A stretch of 64,000 nt of DNA from Zygaena filipendulae (lineage: Eukaryota > Arthropoda > Insecta > Lepidoptera > Zygaenidae): contig OU015655.1 of the NCBI GenBank assembly GCA_907165275.2, positions 508,501 through 572,500 on the forward strand, given 5' to 3'. Below the pieces are notes generated by a model, which did not search any database, had not been told where the DNA came from, and saw only the letters and a list, made by a program, of their open reading frames with translations. Shown here one piece after another: positions 47,063 through 57,191 of the stretch. The position numbers and the translations under genes were made by a program. Every line of letters begins with the position of its first letter. Positions within the stretch are counted from its first letter, which is position 1.

Positions 47063-48120
47063 GCATTATCAGATAGGTACGATAGAACAATCGATACGCG
47101 ATGTGCTCAACGTTACACTTTTGGTTATAGAGTTTGGTTTTTGTTCGTTTCGAAATAGCGCGAGATGAGTAACTTCCCTTCATGAACCTCGGGCTCTATT
47201 TATTGAGTAATGTCAAAATGGAAAGTAAAATCTAACACTAGCCAACGAAAAAACGTAGGTAGGTATAATAAATAATGTGTTAATATAGTTCTAAAGATAA
47301 ATCGATTATAAATACATAAAAACTCGATTCGTATGTACTAACTTATTTTTATTTATTTTTGTTATGTGAAAGCTTATAAAATATTATTGTATGAAATAAA
47401 TACGAGTATAGAGCGCGTTCGGCTCGTATCATTGTATCGGAGACTGATCGAGTGTGATGTTGGCTCAGATTTTTTTATTTTGATTCATAACAAATAGCTG
47501 TGGTATCGTTGGATCATCGATCAAACCTCGCGCGTCTCTATTCAGCTCGCCACGGCGCTGTGTGGCCAGCCCTGCACCCATTAACACCTGCTCGCGCGCA
47601 TGCACGCACACACGCACACTCGTGCACACACACCGAACACGCTCACCTCGCTCGCTTACGTGTGCATATCGTCACAGATTACTAAATATCGTGTCGCAGA
47701 TTGTGCAAAATACCTCTTTATCCTTTTTACTTTTTTACCCAAACCACAATGTTTTAATAGGTAGTAGGTTGGTCAATCAAATAACAAAACACACTATTCG
47801 GAATGAAAATATTATGCATTGGAATTTGGAAGGTTATCGAGGATAATTATATATTTTTTTAACGTTTAAAATATTAATTTAAACTAATTCAAGACGATTC
47901 AAATAAAGACATTTCGATTTACAATAATTTTCATTTATAATTATAATAACATAGGTGAGTATACTCGTAGGTAGGTACTTTCGTAATAGGTATTGAAAAT
48001 GTAATCAATTTCCTGTCCCGAATAACAAACGCAAACAAATGGACGCGAGCGCCTCGAGGGCGCGGCGCGGGCGCAGCTAAGCGTCCGAGGTCCGGGGCCG
48101 GTCCGGTCGAGGAGCCTAAA
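47063..48120. other. Intron; CA-rich microsatellite and GC-rich island
   Basis: A CACACA/CGCA-rich stretch lies at about 47600-47640, inside a moderately GC-rich zone 47400-47680. A strong GC-rich island spans 47960-48340 and includes the hairpin below and TTAATTGACGACG / GGCGTAATTAAAC near 48264-48320, homeodomain-type TAATT cores. Confidence 0.4.
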
Positions 48121-48165
48121 GGATGAAGTCCGGACGCGACCTCGTCCGGACTCCGGACTTCATCC
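48121..48165. repeat. Perfect 14-bp inverted repeat in GC-rich island
   Basis: GGATGAAGTCCGGA (48121-48134) pairs with TCCGGACTTCATCC (48152-48165) over a 17-nt gap that itself contains another TCCGGAC. The two overlapping TCCGGA palindromes offer alternative stems. Confidence 0.85.
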
Positions 48166-48817
48166 AGAGCGCGGCACACAAAAATTATTAACACAACTTT
48201 TAATTAGTTTAAAAATTTGTATGGAAAACGCTATGAATATTTAAAAGCGGCCCGCCGACCGGATTAATTGACGACGTTTCTCCCATTCGAGTCGAGCTCA
48301 TCGTTCCCGGCGTAATTAAACTCGAAAAAAAAAACCACGGAAACTAGCGTTGCATTATTAATATGGAGAAACAAATGGCGCCTTCGGCTGTTTTGTACGG
48401 GACGGCTCGGAGGTGTGTATAGGTAAGGGGGGAAAAAAAATGGAATTTATTCGTCAATATGATTTTGAAGGGCATTATCGTAAACCGTGAATAGTGTTTA
48501 ATGGCGGGCGAGAGGAGAGCGGCTTCTATTAGCGCGTGAGTTATGTGACAGACGACAGGGCTACGTGAGCAGACCGCCGAGAGCCGGGTGCCGGGTGCCG
48601 GGTGCCGGGTGCCGAGCGGTGCGCGCGCGCCGCAGCGAGCCGATGTCGACGATAGAGCGAAGAGTGGGTATCTACTCACTATTAAGTTACTGTCGATAGT
48701 GACGACTTTAAAATTTTTATTGGCCACCACTGGCCAAACTATAGTAGGTGTAGTACCTAGGAAAGCTCAAAGATAAAGATGTTTATTATAATTTAATTAG
48801 TAGGTACCTACTGAATA
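48166..48817. other. Intron; GC-rich island tail and 7-bp tandem repeat
   Basis: It continues the GC-rich island to about 48340. A second GC-rich piece (48490-48660) contains the CCGGGTG tandem repeat. No gene is supported; a 128-codon minus frame here lacks a domain. Confidence 0.4.
48584..48611. repeat. (CCGGGTG)4 tandem repeat
   Basis: Four exact 7-bp units followed by a partial unit CCGAG. Confidence 0.92.
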
Positions 48818-49142
48818 GGGATGTTGACTACTATTGAATATCAAAATTCTAATTAGTCCGTCAGTTAGAAAATAAAAAAACAATAGACACGTATTTTTTG
48901 CTTTTTTAAATAAATTAAAATATACAGAGATAAAGCGCATTAAAGTTTAGGATGAGGAGGTCGTGACGTCACTAACCGCAAAACCGCCATACAAACTGTC
49001 AGAATAGTGACGTCACGCGAAATTTCAACTCAATATATCGCCGTTATTTTTTGATTACGTAAAAAAGAAAAAATACGTGTCCAATATTTTTTAATAATCT
49101 ACAAGACGGACTAAAAAATAAAAATTAGTCAACATGCCGCCC
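48818..49142 (-). mobile_element. MITE family C copy 2, reverse orientation
   Basis: It begins GGGATGTTGACTAC and ends TTAGTCAACATGCC. TGACGTCA palindromes are at 48964 and 49008. The next copy, 153 bp away, is in the opposite orientation. Confidence 0.85.
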
Positions 49143-49295
49143 ATTCACACATAACAAGTTACAGTCACTTAAGTAGGTATTACTTTATTATTGGTTTCTT
49201 CCACAGCAGAGCCCTAATGTCACAACTAGACTCAAAATCACAAGAAAAAAGAAAGAAATGAAATTTATTTGCGGACACAATGTGTTTAACACAAT

Positions 49296-49621
49296 GGGCA
49301 TGTGGACTCATTTTTATTTTTTACTCCGTCTTGTAGATTATTAAAAAATAATGGACACGTATTTTTTCTTTTTTTACGTAATCAAAAAATAACGGCGATA
49401 CATTAAGTTGAAATTTCACGTGACGTCACTATTCTGACAGTTTGTATGGCGGTTTTAGCGGTCAGTGACGTCACGACCCCCTCACCCTAAACTTTAAAGC
49501 GCTTTATCTCTGTATATTTGAATTTATTTGAAAAAGCAAAAAATACGTGTCTATTGTTTTTTTATATTTTCTAACTGACGGACTAATAAGAATTTTGATT
49601 TTCAAAAGTAGTCCACATCCC
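49296..49621 (+). mobile_element. MITE family C copy 3
   Basis: It begins GGGCATGTGGACTCA and ends AGTCCACATCCC; the matched G change in both ends keeps the terminal repeats paired. TGACGTCA is at 49421 and 49466. Confidence 0.85.
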
Positions 49622-49918
49622 AATTGGGTGGGTATGCTTAACTGCGACATTACAACTAGAAATTAATATTAATTACTAACAACATTAGATAGGTACCTAC
49701 GAGTAACTATGTTCTAGTTTACTTTAAATTATTACCTATTGAATAAACTTAAACTTAAAAAAAAAAAACTATTAAAATATTTCGTGTCATGCGGTGTTTT
49801 TACATTGATAGAGATAGGGTAAAATCATTTATTTTGGCATAAATAAACTGAAATTCACTGTAGTTTTTCTATATAGTAAACTGCATGCTTGACCGCGCAT
49901 CATTCACCAAGTACTAAC
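49622..49918. other. AT-rich intron spacer
   Basis: Nothing recognised between the family C and family B elements. Confidence 0.5.
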
Positions 49919-49921
49919 TTA

Positions 49922-50158
49922 CGGCCGCACTCAGAGTCGACTTTAATGATTACTTAGTTAAGTATAGATTTTTAAAACAAAACTGCCGCAATCAGAGACG
50001 TTCAGTAAATTAATGTTAATTGGCATTTAATGAGATGTAACTTATAATTAGTTAAATGCCAATTAACATTAATTTATTAAACTTGTCAGATTGCGGCAGT
50101 TTTGTTTTAAAAATCTATACTTAACTAAGTAATCATTAAAGTCGACTGAGTGCGGCGG
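49922..50158. mobile_element. MITE family B, complete foldback copy with TTA duplication
   Basis: 237 bp, flanked by TTA (49919-49921 and 50159-50161). Arms CGGCCGCACTCAGAGTCGAC ... GTCGACTGAGTGCGGCGG; the right arm has lost one CT pair. Same length as 36213-36449. Harbinger-type TWA duplication. Confidence 0.92.
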
Positions 50159-50161
50159 TTA

Positions 50162-52224
50162 GACGGTCAAACTCCTCACCCACCATATAATGGAGTTCAC
50201 GAAGAAATTCTTAAAAAACAATGAATCTAACCCTGAGAGAAAATAGGGGCTTGTTCGGTAAAGTTCGCGATCGAAAAGTTCCCCACCGAAGATTGGTCAA
50301 CAGTATCTCTGCTACCAGTGTTCGGTCGGGCACCATATTCGGTCAGTATATTCTTCCGTAGATGCACGTTAATGACACCGTTCAGTGTCGATAACTGTGC
50401 CTGCTGGTCACTGATATTGTGTCGCCAACGTTATCCTTCAAGCTGCAAAGGGCGACTGAAACTTCTTTGATCTGATTGATTTCTCTCTGTGAAGTCCTAT
50501 CAGCTTCCTAGGATATAAAAATACAGTAGATTCTACTGTTCAAACTTCTTTACCGTCGAAATACCTATGTTTGTGATATTTTTTATATGAGGTACTAGTC
50601 ATTTTTCGCATCTTGCTGATACGCGCCCGTTTATAGACAGCAAACCTATCACCTTTTTTCTGGAAACAAACTACGTATTTTCCATCTGTTTCTTCAAATT
50701 AAGAATTTAATCGTCCCAAATCTAAAAAGAACAGTTAAGCCGGTCGTTTGTTGTCTTCAATATGCAATAAATAGGGTAACAACAAGGTGCGCCCGCGCAT
50801 CAGAGGCGCGCCGGGGGGCGCAACATGGCGCCTAATTGTTTGTAATTAGCGCCCCACGCTCCGTGCTTTGTGGCGCTTGTCTACGACCTGCTCTTGTGTT
50901 TATTAACTGTTTATTGCTTAATACGTTGCCGGGGAGCGGGTCCCACCGTCGCGAGGGCACGGCGCGGCGTCTTTTGAAAAACAAATCTATCCGAAAACCA
51001 TTTGGTAGGAAATTATGGATCCAGTGATGTCCACGACCATCGAGTCTGGATAACGTACTCATCGTGGAATAGGATTGTTGCGTATCAATTAAAGTCGGTC
51101 GAAGAGCTCTCCGCTCTTGGGCTCGGCCAATTTGAACTTTGATATATGTGATTTTTAATTGATCAGATTCATATGCAAAGCAAAAGCAATCATTTAAATT
51201 GACAATAAATAACGTTCGGTCTTTCAGAAACGTTTAAAGTACCAATTTTTAAAAACGCTACGATTCTTAGTGGAAAATATGTAGTTCTGTTTATGAGCTA
51301 ATTATTGACCTTTAAGTTATTTATGAACTTCCTGTCAATTCAGATGTATTAAATATTAATAACATTTTAACAAATATTCTCGTTTAGATTTAATTATTTC
51401 TTTAAAAAAAACCTTAAAAAAAGAAATAAAATGGATGATTTATGAGATTATCTCATTTTTCTTCAATAAGTATTGCAGCAAAGCGCAACAAATGAAAAAA
51501 AATACCGGTTTCGTTAGTGCCATTACTCATTTTTTATTTGACAATCGAACGTTTATCTAATAAAAGATATCGATTTACACGTTCTTACTTCTAGATCGTT
51601 ATTGACGTGATATAGCCGGAGTATTGTTTGTGTCGTCATATGTAGTGTAGGTATGTACATATGCAGTGGAGTGCGAGCTGTACAGCCTGTGTGCGACGTG
51701 TGTCTGATGACGTAACGGATTGCGTGTGGATTATAGCTGGCGGTGCGGTGTCGCCGCGTCCCGCTCGCAGCGGCCGGCCACGCCCAGCCCCGCCCCGCTG
51801 TCACCGCGCGCCGCCCGGGCGGCCGGGGCGGCTCGACGCGCGCCGCCCGCTCTATTACAACAATATCACGATCAAAATTCAAAACACTGCTTGTTATCTT
51901 GATTTGATCACAAATACATTGCTATTATAGTATTTTATCTTACTCGCTTATATACAGGATGTCAGAACACCTCCGACATATCCGAAACGATGATATTCCC
52001 TACACCAGTAAGTCAAGTGACCGATATTTTTTCTAAGTAACTTGGTAGTTATTGTGAAGGTAGTTATACTGTGGTGTAGATTTGCGAGTACATTACGCGC
52101 TGTAATTATTTTTTTACCGTAAAATAAAATTACACTTCCCAACAATATTTTTACTGCAGAATAACTTTAATTACTATTTTATATGGTTAGCGGTTATGTC
52201 GCCGGTCTTTTTACACCGTGTAAT
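50162..52224. other. Intron; GC-rich islands 50770-51110 and 51690-51860, no gene
   Basis: The islands contain GAGGCGCGCCGGGGGGCGCA and GCCGCCCGGGCGGCCGGGGC. Open frames of 60-109 codons overlap on both strands without domains. Candidate regulatory DNA. The rest is AT-rich. Confidence 0.35.
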
Positions 52225-52421
52225 ACTAGCTGTTGCCCGCGGTATCAACCGCGTTAATTTCACAGTTACAACAGAATTACACGTTTAAAAGTATGCTATA
52301 TGTCCTTTTCTGTGTCCCTGGAAATGTGTATGCGAAATTTCACGATGATCATTTGAGTATTTAAGGCATGAAAGCGTATAAAACAAACAAACATTTACAT
52401 TCGCATTTATAATATATTAAG
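52225..52421 (-). repeat. Family E repeat
   Basis: Minus orientation: ACTAGCTGTTGCCCGCGGTA through GAAATTTCACGATGATC to AACAAACAAACATTTACAT. Confidence 0.65.
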
Positions 52422-52593
52422 GATGGATGCCTACGTACGCAAAAAAATATTTTCGTGCTTATGATACCTACTTGTCGTTGGACAGGTATTGTATGTCCAA
52501 TACTTAGGTATGGATCCAGAAACAGTAAAAAAATACTAAAACATTTGTTGCACTGTTCGCATAAAATTTTCCTAATGACTGAAACTTTACTTT
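52422..52593. other. Spacer before copia element, nothing recognised
   Basis: Short AT-rich stretch. The copia target duplication ACTTT occupies 52589-52593. Confidence 0.6.
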
Positions 52594-52808
52594 TGTTAAA
52601 ATATACTATCTAGTATCTGGTATTACTTTTGTTTATTTCCTAAATCTAGGCTATGGCAACACACACTCTCTTTGAACTTGTCAATTGTCATGGAAGGTCA
52701 CCTGTGCACCGTAGCAATTATAATTAATATTGTAGGCATATCTAGGCTGTATAAAAAGGAAATAAAAGTAAAAGAAGATTCACAGTTTATTGTTTTATTA
52801 AATTAACA
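52594..52808 (+). repeat. copia 5' LTR
   Basis: Carries TATAAAA at 52750-52756 and AATAAA at 52761-52766, so promoter and polyadenylation signals nearly abut. Ends ATTAAATTAACA. Confidence 0.95.
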
Positions 52809-52820
52809 TGGTAGCAGAGC
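52809..52820 (+). other. Primer-binding site for initiator tRNA-Met
   Basis: TGGTAGCAGAGC directly follows the LTR. It is complementary to the 3' end of insect initiator tRNA-Met (ending GCUCUGCUACCA), the usual Ty1/copia primer. Drosophila copia itself uses an internal piece of that tRNA, so this element differs there. Confidence 0.85.
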
Positions 52821-52895
52821 GTAGTTGTAAAATTTCAAAATAATTAAATCGCGTAGTTCAGTGTATGACGCAATTATTAGACAACGTGGCGTCAA

Positions 52896-55800
52896 GTGTG
52901 GTTATACAAAATGGCGTGTGTAAAAAACTCAGACATTCTGATTCCAATATTCGATGGATCAGATTACAACAACTGGAAAATAAGAATACTAAAGTTTCTG
53001 CAATTTAAGAAGTGTAAAGAAGTAGCCATAAGAGATAAACGAAGTTCTGATGACTCCGCCAAATGGGAAGAAATGGACATCCAAGCGACAAATTACATTT
53101 ATAGTGCGATTACGAATAAACAATTGGAATATATCAGCGAACTGGATTCGACATATAGAATCATGGCTAAATTCGATGAAATGTACCTGAAAAAATCCAC
53201 AGCACTGCAAATTGTGTGTCGAAATAACCTAGAAAATGTGAAGTTGAAGAACTATTCTGAGGTTAGTTTGTTCTTTGATGATTTTGAAAAAGCTGTAAAT
53301 GAGTTGAAACAAGCAGGCGCTGTCGTGAGCGAGCAGGAGAAACTAAATTACATGATTAAATCACTGCCAAATAATTACAGTCACATTGGTGACCTTGTAG
53401 ATGTGCTCCCAGAAAAAGAAAAAACTGTAGATTATCTCATGAGCAAAATAAAGCTTAAATCAATTGAAGAAAAACCTGAAGAGTCTGTCGAAGTTCAGAA
53501 ATCAAATGTTTTCAAAGCAGAGTCAAGTTCTGCATACTCTCAAAACAAGCTAATCTGCTTTAACTGTGGAAAACCAAATCATATGAAGAAAGATTGTAGG
53601 TATAGAAACAATTATCATCGTGGTCGAGGCCGTGGTTACTCACATTACCGTGGTAATCATTTCCGAAGAGGACGAGGAGGTAAACCTAATTATGAGCATC
53701 AAGGAAGCAACTTTCATACGGTTGTGAACAATCACCTTATGTCAATTGATAAAAGTGATACTAATGTACCAAATAAAAATGAAATAAATTGGTTATTGGA
53801 CAGCGGTTGCACAGATCACATTATCAACAGTGATAAATATTTTGACACATATGAAAACTTAGAGTCTCCGATTAAAGTAAAAGTTGGTGATGGAAGAGTA
53901 CTGCTGGCAACAAAAGTTGGTAACATCAAAACCTATTTTAAAGTCTATGGAAAGATGTCTGAAGTCACATTGACTAGAGTATTTTATGTAAAAGAAATGA
54001 AAGCAAACTTATTGAGTTATTCGAAGATAACTGAAAATCATTCAATTGTGTCAAAAGGAAGGCTGTCAAAAATTTATAACCGTTACAGAAAAATAATAGC
54101 AATAGCCACCAAGCAGGAAATGCTATATGTTATGACAAGCTATACAATGTGTCTTATAACAAGTCAAGCTAATACTGTTGCTATTACCACTAAAGAAAAG
54201 CTACATCGAACACTGGGACATATAAATTTCAATAAATTGAAAATGATGTGTAACGAAGAATCACTGGAAGGATTACCTAAAGAATTAGAAGAAAATTATA
54301 TGAAGTGTTCTATCTGTATTGAAAATAAAATGCATAATTTACCATTTAAGAATAACCGAAGAAGAGCAGAAAACATTTTAGAAATCATACACACCGATGT
54401 GAATGGGCCTCACAGGACTACAGGATATCAAGGAGAAAGATACTTTGTAAGTTTTATCGATGATTATAGTAAATTGGCTAAAGTTTATTGTATTAAATCA
54501 AAAGATCAAGTTTATGAATGCCTTGTGCAATATGTAAAAGAATGTCAAAATTTAACAGGAAAAAATATTAAAGAAATTATATGTGATAATGGATTAGAGT
54601 ACATAAACACTAGAGTCGCTCAATTTACCAAAGAAAATGGAATTTCAATAAAACCGTGCCCAGCATATGTCCATGAGTTGAATGGCACCGCAGAAAGATT
54701 TAATAGAACCATCATGGATATGGCAAGATGTCTCTTGGCAGAGGCGAAAGTAGACAGAAGATATTGGCCCGAAGTAGTAAAAGCTGCAGCATATTTAAAG
54801 AATCGGACACTGACAAATACTATAGAAAGAAAAACACCATATGAAATATTTTTCAAAAGGAAACCATCATACAAAAATCTTCGCATGTATGGTAGTAAAG
54901 TCTATGTGAAAATACCTGAAGTTAAAAGGAAGTCAAAATTTGATAAAAAAGCCGAACTTGGAGTTTTACTTGGCTATACTGAAGTTGGATACAGAGTACT
55001 TATACAAAACAAGGTAATTGTGGCAAGACACTGCGATATTATAGAAGAAGATGTGAAATGTATTGGATTTGATGATTATAATGAGGAAAACAACGAACAA
55101 GATAATGGAGAGAATAAAAATATAATATTGAAGGAGTCGCCCGATGAAATACAGCTTAAGGAAGATTGCCACATAGAAGAAAATGAGAATGTGGAATTAA
55201 ATACAAGAAAGTCAAAGAGAAATGTCAAACGACCAGTACGGTTCAATGAAGAATACGGATATTATTATGTATATGTTAATTTTTGTAATGCTTTGCTTCC
55301 AGAAAATTTTCAGGAGGCGATATCTTGTGATGATAAAAATAAATGGACAGAAGCAATGAATCGAGAAATGAACTGCCTTGTTAAAAATAATACATGGAGT
55401 CTAGTAAACAAACCCGACAACAAAAAGGTCATTGATGTCAAGTGGGTGTACAAAAAGAAGTCTGATAACGAGTTTAAGGCCAGGTTAGTGGTAAGAGGTT
55501 TTCAGCAAACCGATAGTATTGATGATACATATTCACCAGTAGCAAAAATGCAAACTTTAAAATTATTGCTTTCTTATTGTTGTCAAAATAGTCTAAATAT
55601 ACATCAAATGGATGTTGAAACTGCCTTTCTAAATGGTAGAGTAATGTCAGAAGTGTATGTAAAACAGCCACCTGGTTTCGAAGATGGCACAGATAAAGTT
55701 TATAAATTACATAAATCATTGTATGGTCTTAAAGAAAGTCCCAGAGCATGGTATGAATGTGTAAATGATTTTTTAAGCAGTCTTGGTTTTCGTAGAAGTA

Positions 55801-56804
55801 AATATGATTACTGTCTGTATGTAAAAGCTGATAATAACGCACCTATATATATTCTCTTATTTGTTGACGATATGCTTATTTGTACAAAAAATAATCAAAC
55901 GATGTATGACGTTAAAATTAAGCTCATGAACAAATTTATTATGAAAGATATGGGCAAAGTTAAAAATTATATAGGAATCGATATTGAATATGATTATGAA
56001 AAGGGTAACAACATGACATTGAGTCAAAAAACGTACATAGAATCGCTGGCAAAACGTTATTGCATTGAAAATTCAAGACTACCCAAAACACCAATGGAAA
56101 TTAACCTAAAATTAGAAATTGAAAATGTAAATTTTGATATTAAATACCGAAATTTAATTGGTGCCTTATTGTATATTAGCTCAGGTACTAGGCCTGACAT
56201 ATCTTTTAGTGTGAACTACCTAAGTAGGTTTCAAAATTGTTATAATGAAACACATTTCAAACATGTATTACGAGTTCTTAAATATTTGTATTCAACAAGA
56301 GATCTTAAACTGACATATTGTAAAAACGCTGATGTAGACATATTAGATTGCTATGTAGATTCAGATTTTGCAGGAGATGTTGAAACTAGAAAAAGTACAT
56401 CAGGTTATGTAATAAGATTTTATGGAAATGTAATATATTGGAAGTCAAAAAAGCAAAATTGTATAACAAAGTCATCAGCATTTGCCGAGTATGTATCATT
56501 GTCTGAAGCGGTCACTGAGATAATATTTCAAGTTTCCTTAATTAATGATGTCTTTGGAATTGAATGTAAACCTGTAAAAATATATGAGGATAACTCAGGA
56601 GCGTTAACTATCGCCAAGTATGGCAACTTTACTAAAAATTCAAAGCATATTGAGGTTCATTATCATTATGTTCACGAACATGTTAAAAATAAAGTAATTG
56701 ATGTTGTGAAGGTTTCAACTGAAAATAATGTTGCTGACATCTTCACAAAATCATTGGGAAACATAAAACACATTAAATTTAGAAATATGTTGTGTTTGTT
56801 ATAA
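52896..56804 (+). CDS. copia Gag-Pol polyprotein (Gag, PR, IN, RT, RNase H)
   Basis: 1302 codons. The likelier start is the Met at residue 6 (52911), followed by ACVKNSDILIPIFDGSDYNN. Gag-like region about 6-190; zinc knuckle CX2CX4HX4C at 221-234; basic RG-rich patch 241-262. Protease motif LDSG (Asp 302). Integrase zinc site H437/H442/C471/C474 and catalytic D501, D564, E600. RT: VKWVYKKK, catalytic D906 in QMDVETAFLNG, and FVDD 989-992 (Phe in place of the commoner Tyr). RNase H: D1155, E1198, D1232. It should be cleaved into capsid, protease, integrase and RT, which copy the RNA in particles and insert the DNA. No stop, frameshift or missing catalytic residue was seen. Codon use is AT-rich. 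Confidence 0.95.
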   Translation: MWLYKMACVKNSDILIPIFDGSDYNNWKIRILKFLQFKKCKEVAIRDKRSSDDSAKWEEMDIQATNYIYSAITNKQLEYISELDSTYRIMAKFDEMYLKKSTALQIVCRNNLENVKLKNYSEVSLFFDDFEKAVNELKQAGAVVSEQEKLNYMIKSLPNNYSHIGDLVDVLPEKEKTVDYLMSKIKLKSIEEKPEESVEVQKSNVFKAESSSAYSQNKLICFNCGKPNHMKKDCRYRNNYHRGRGRGYSHYRGNHFRRGRGGKPNYEHQGSNFHTVVNNHLMSIDKSDTNVPNKNEINWLLDSGCTDHIINSDKYFDTYENLESPIKVKVGDGRVLLATKVGNIKTYFKVYGKMSEVTLTRVFYVKEMKANLLSYSKITENHSIVSKGRLSKIYNRYRKIIAIATKQEMLYVMTSYTMCLITSQANTVAITTKEKLHRTLGHINFNKLKMMCNEESLEGLPKELEENYMKCSICIENKMHNLPFKNNRRRAENILEIIHTDVNGPHRTTGYQGERYFVSFIDDYSKLAKVYCIKSKDQVYECLVQYVKECQNLTGKNIKEIICDNGLEYINTRVAQFTKENGISIKPCPAYVHELNGTAERFNRTIMDMARCLLAEAKVDRRYWPEVVKAAAYLKNRTLTNTIERKTPYEIFFKRKPSYKNLRMYGSKVYVKIPEVKRKSKFDKKAELGVLLGYTEVGYRVLIQNKVIVARHCDIIEEDVKCIGFDDYNEENNEQDNGENKNIILKESPDEIQLKEDCHIEENENVELNTRKSKRNVKRPVRFNEEYGYYYVYVNFCNALLPENFQEAISCDDKNKWTEAMNREMNCLVKNNTWSLVNKPDNKKVIDVKWVYKKKSDNEFKARLVVRGFQQTDSIDDTYSPVAKMQTLKLLLSYCCQNSLNIHQMDVETAFLNGRVMSEVYVKQPPGFEDGTDKVYKLHKSLYGLKESPRAWYECVNDFLSSLGFRRSKYDYCLYVKADNNAPIYILLFVDDMLICTKNNQTMYDVKIKLMNKFIMKDMGKVKNYIGIDIEYDYEKGNNMTLSQKTYIESLAKRYCIENSRLPKTPMEINLKLEIENVNFDIKYRNLIGALLYISSGTRPDISFSVNYLSRFQNCYNETHFKHVLRVLKYLYSTRDLKLTYCKNADVDILDCYVDSDFAGDVETRKSTSGYVIRFYGNVIYWKSKKQNCITKSSAFAEYVSLSEAVTEIIFQVSLINDVFGIECKPVKIYEDNSGALTIAKYGNFTKNSKHIEVHYHYVHEHVKNKVIDVVKVSTENNVADIFTKSLGNIKHIKFRNMLCLL

Positions 56805-56971
56805 AGATAATTGTACTATTAAGTTGATGTTTGTCATTAATATTTTAAAGAGGGTTACCTAGTAGTGTAATACAGTATTGCATGGTAAGAAGCTAGTAGG
56901 TATCTATATTAGGAAAATAGGTATAATTTATGTAAGTTTGTTCTTGTAAAGTAAACAAAAGTAAGGAGGTG

Positions 56972-57186
56972 TGTTAAAATATACTATCTAGTATCTGGTA
57001 TTACTTTTGTTTATTTCCTAAATCTAGGCTATGGCAACACACACTCTCTTTGAACTTGTCAATTGTCATGGAAGGTCACCTGTGCACCGTAGCAATTATA
57101 ATTAATATTGTAGGCATATCTAGGCTGTATAAAAAGGAAATAAAAGTAAAAGAAGATTCACAGTTTATTGTTTTATTAAATTAACA
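56972..57186 (+). repeat. copia 3' LTR
   Basis: Identical by eye to the 5' LTR. Its AATAAA (57139-57144) lies in the Awh sense strand and its TATAAAA (57128) could drive transcription toward the LIM exon. Confidence 0.95.
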
Positions 57187-57191
57187 ACTTT

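Larger units (their letters stand above)
52594..57186 (+). mobile_element. Complete copia-type LTR retrotransposon, apparently intact
   Basis: Two 215-bp LTRs identical by eye (52594-52808, 56972-57186), TG...CA ends, 5-bp duplication ACTTT (52589-52593 and 57187-57191), an initiator-Met primer site, one uninterrupted 1302-codon polyprotein and a polypurine tract (AAGTAAGGAGGTG) against the 3' LTR. Total 4593 bp. Nothing disabling was seen, so it may be competent to move. It lies in sense orientation in Awh intron 1, about 5.5 kb before the LIM exon. Confidence 0.95.

Noticed and set aside
46941..47168. 75-codon frame at 46.9-47.2 kb
   Set aside because: It lies largely inside MITE family C copy 1; chance open frame.
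48344..48730. 128-codon minus-strand frame
   Set aside because: It spans the CCGGGTG tandem repeat and AT-rich flank; no family features.
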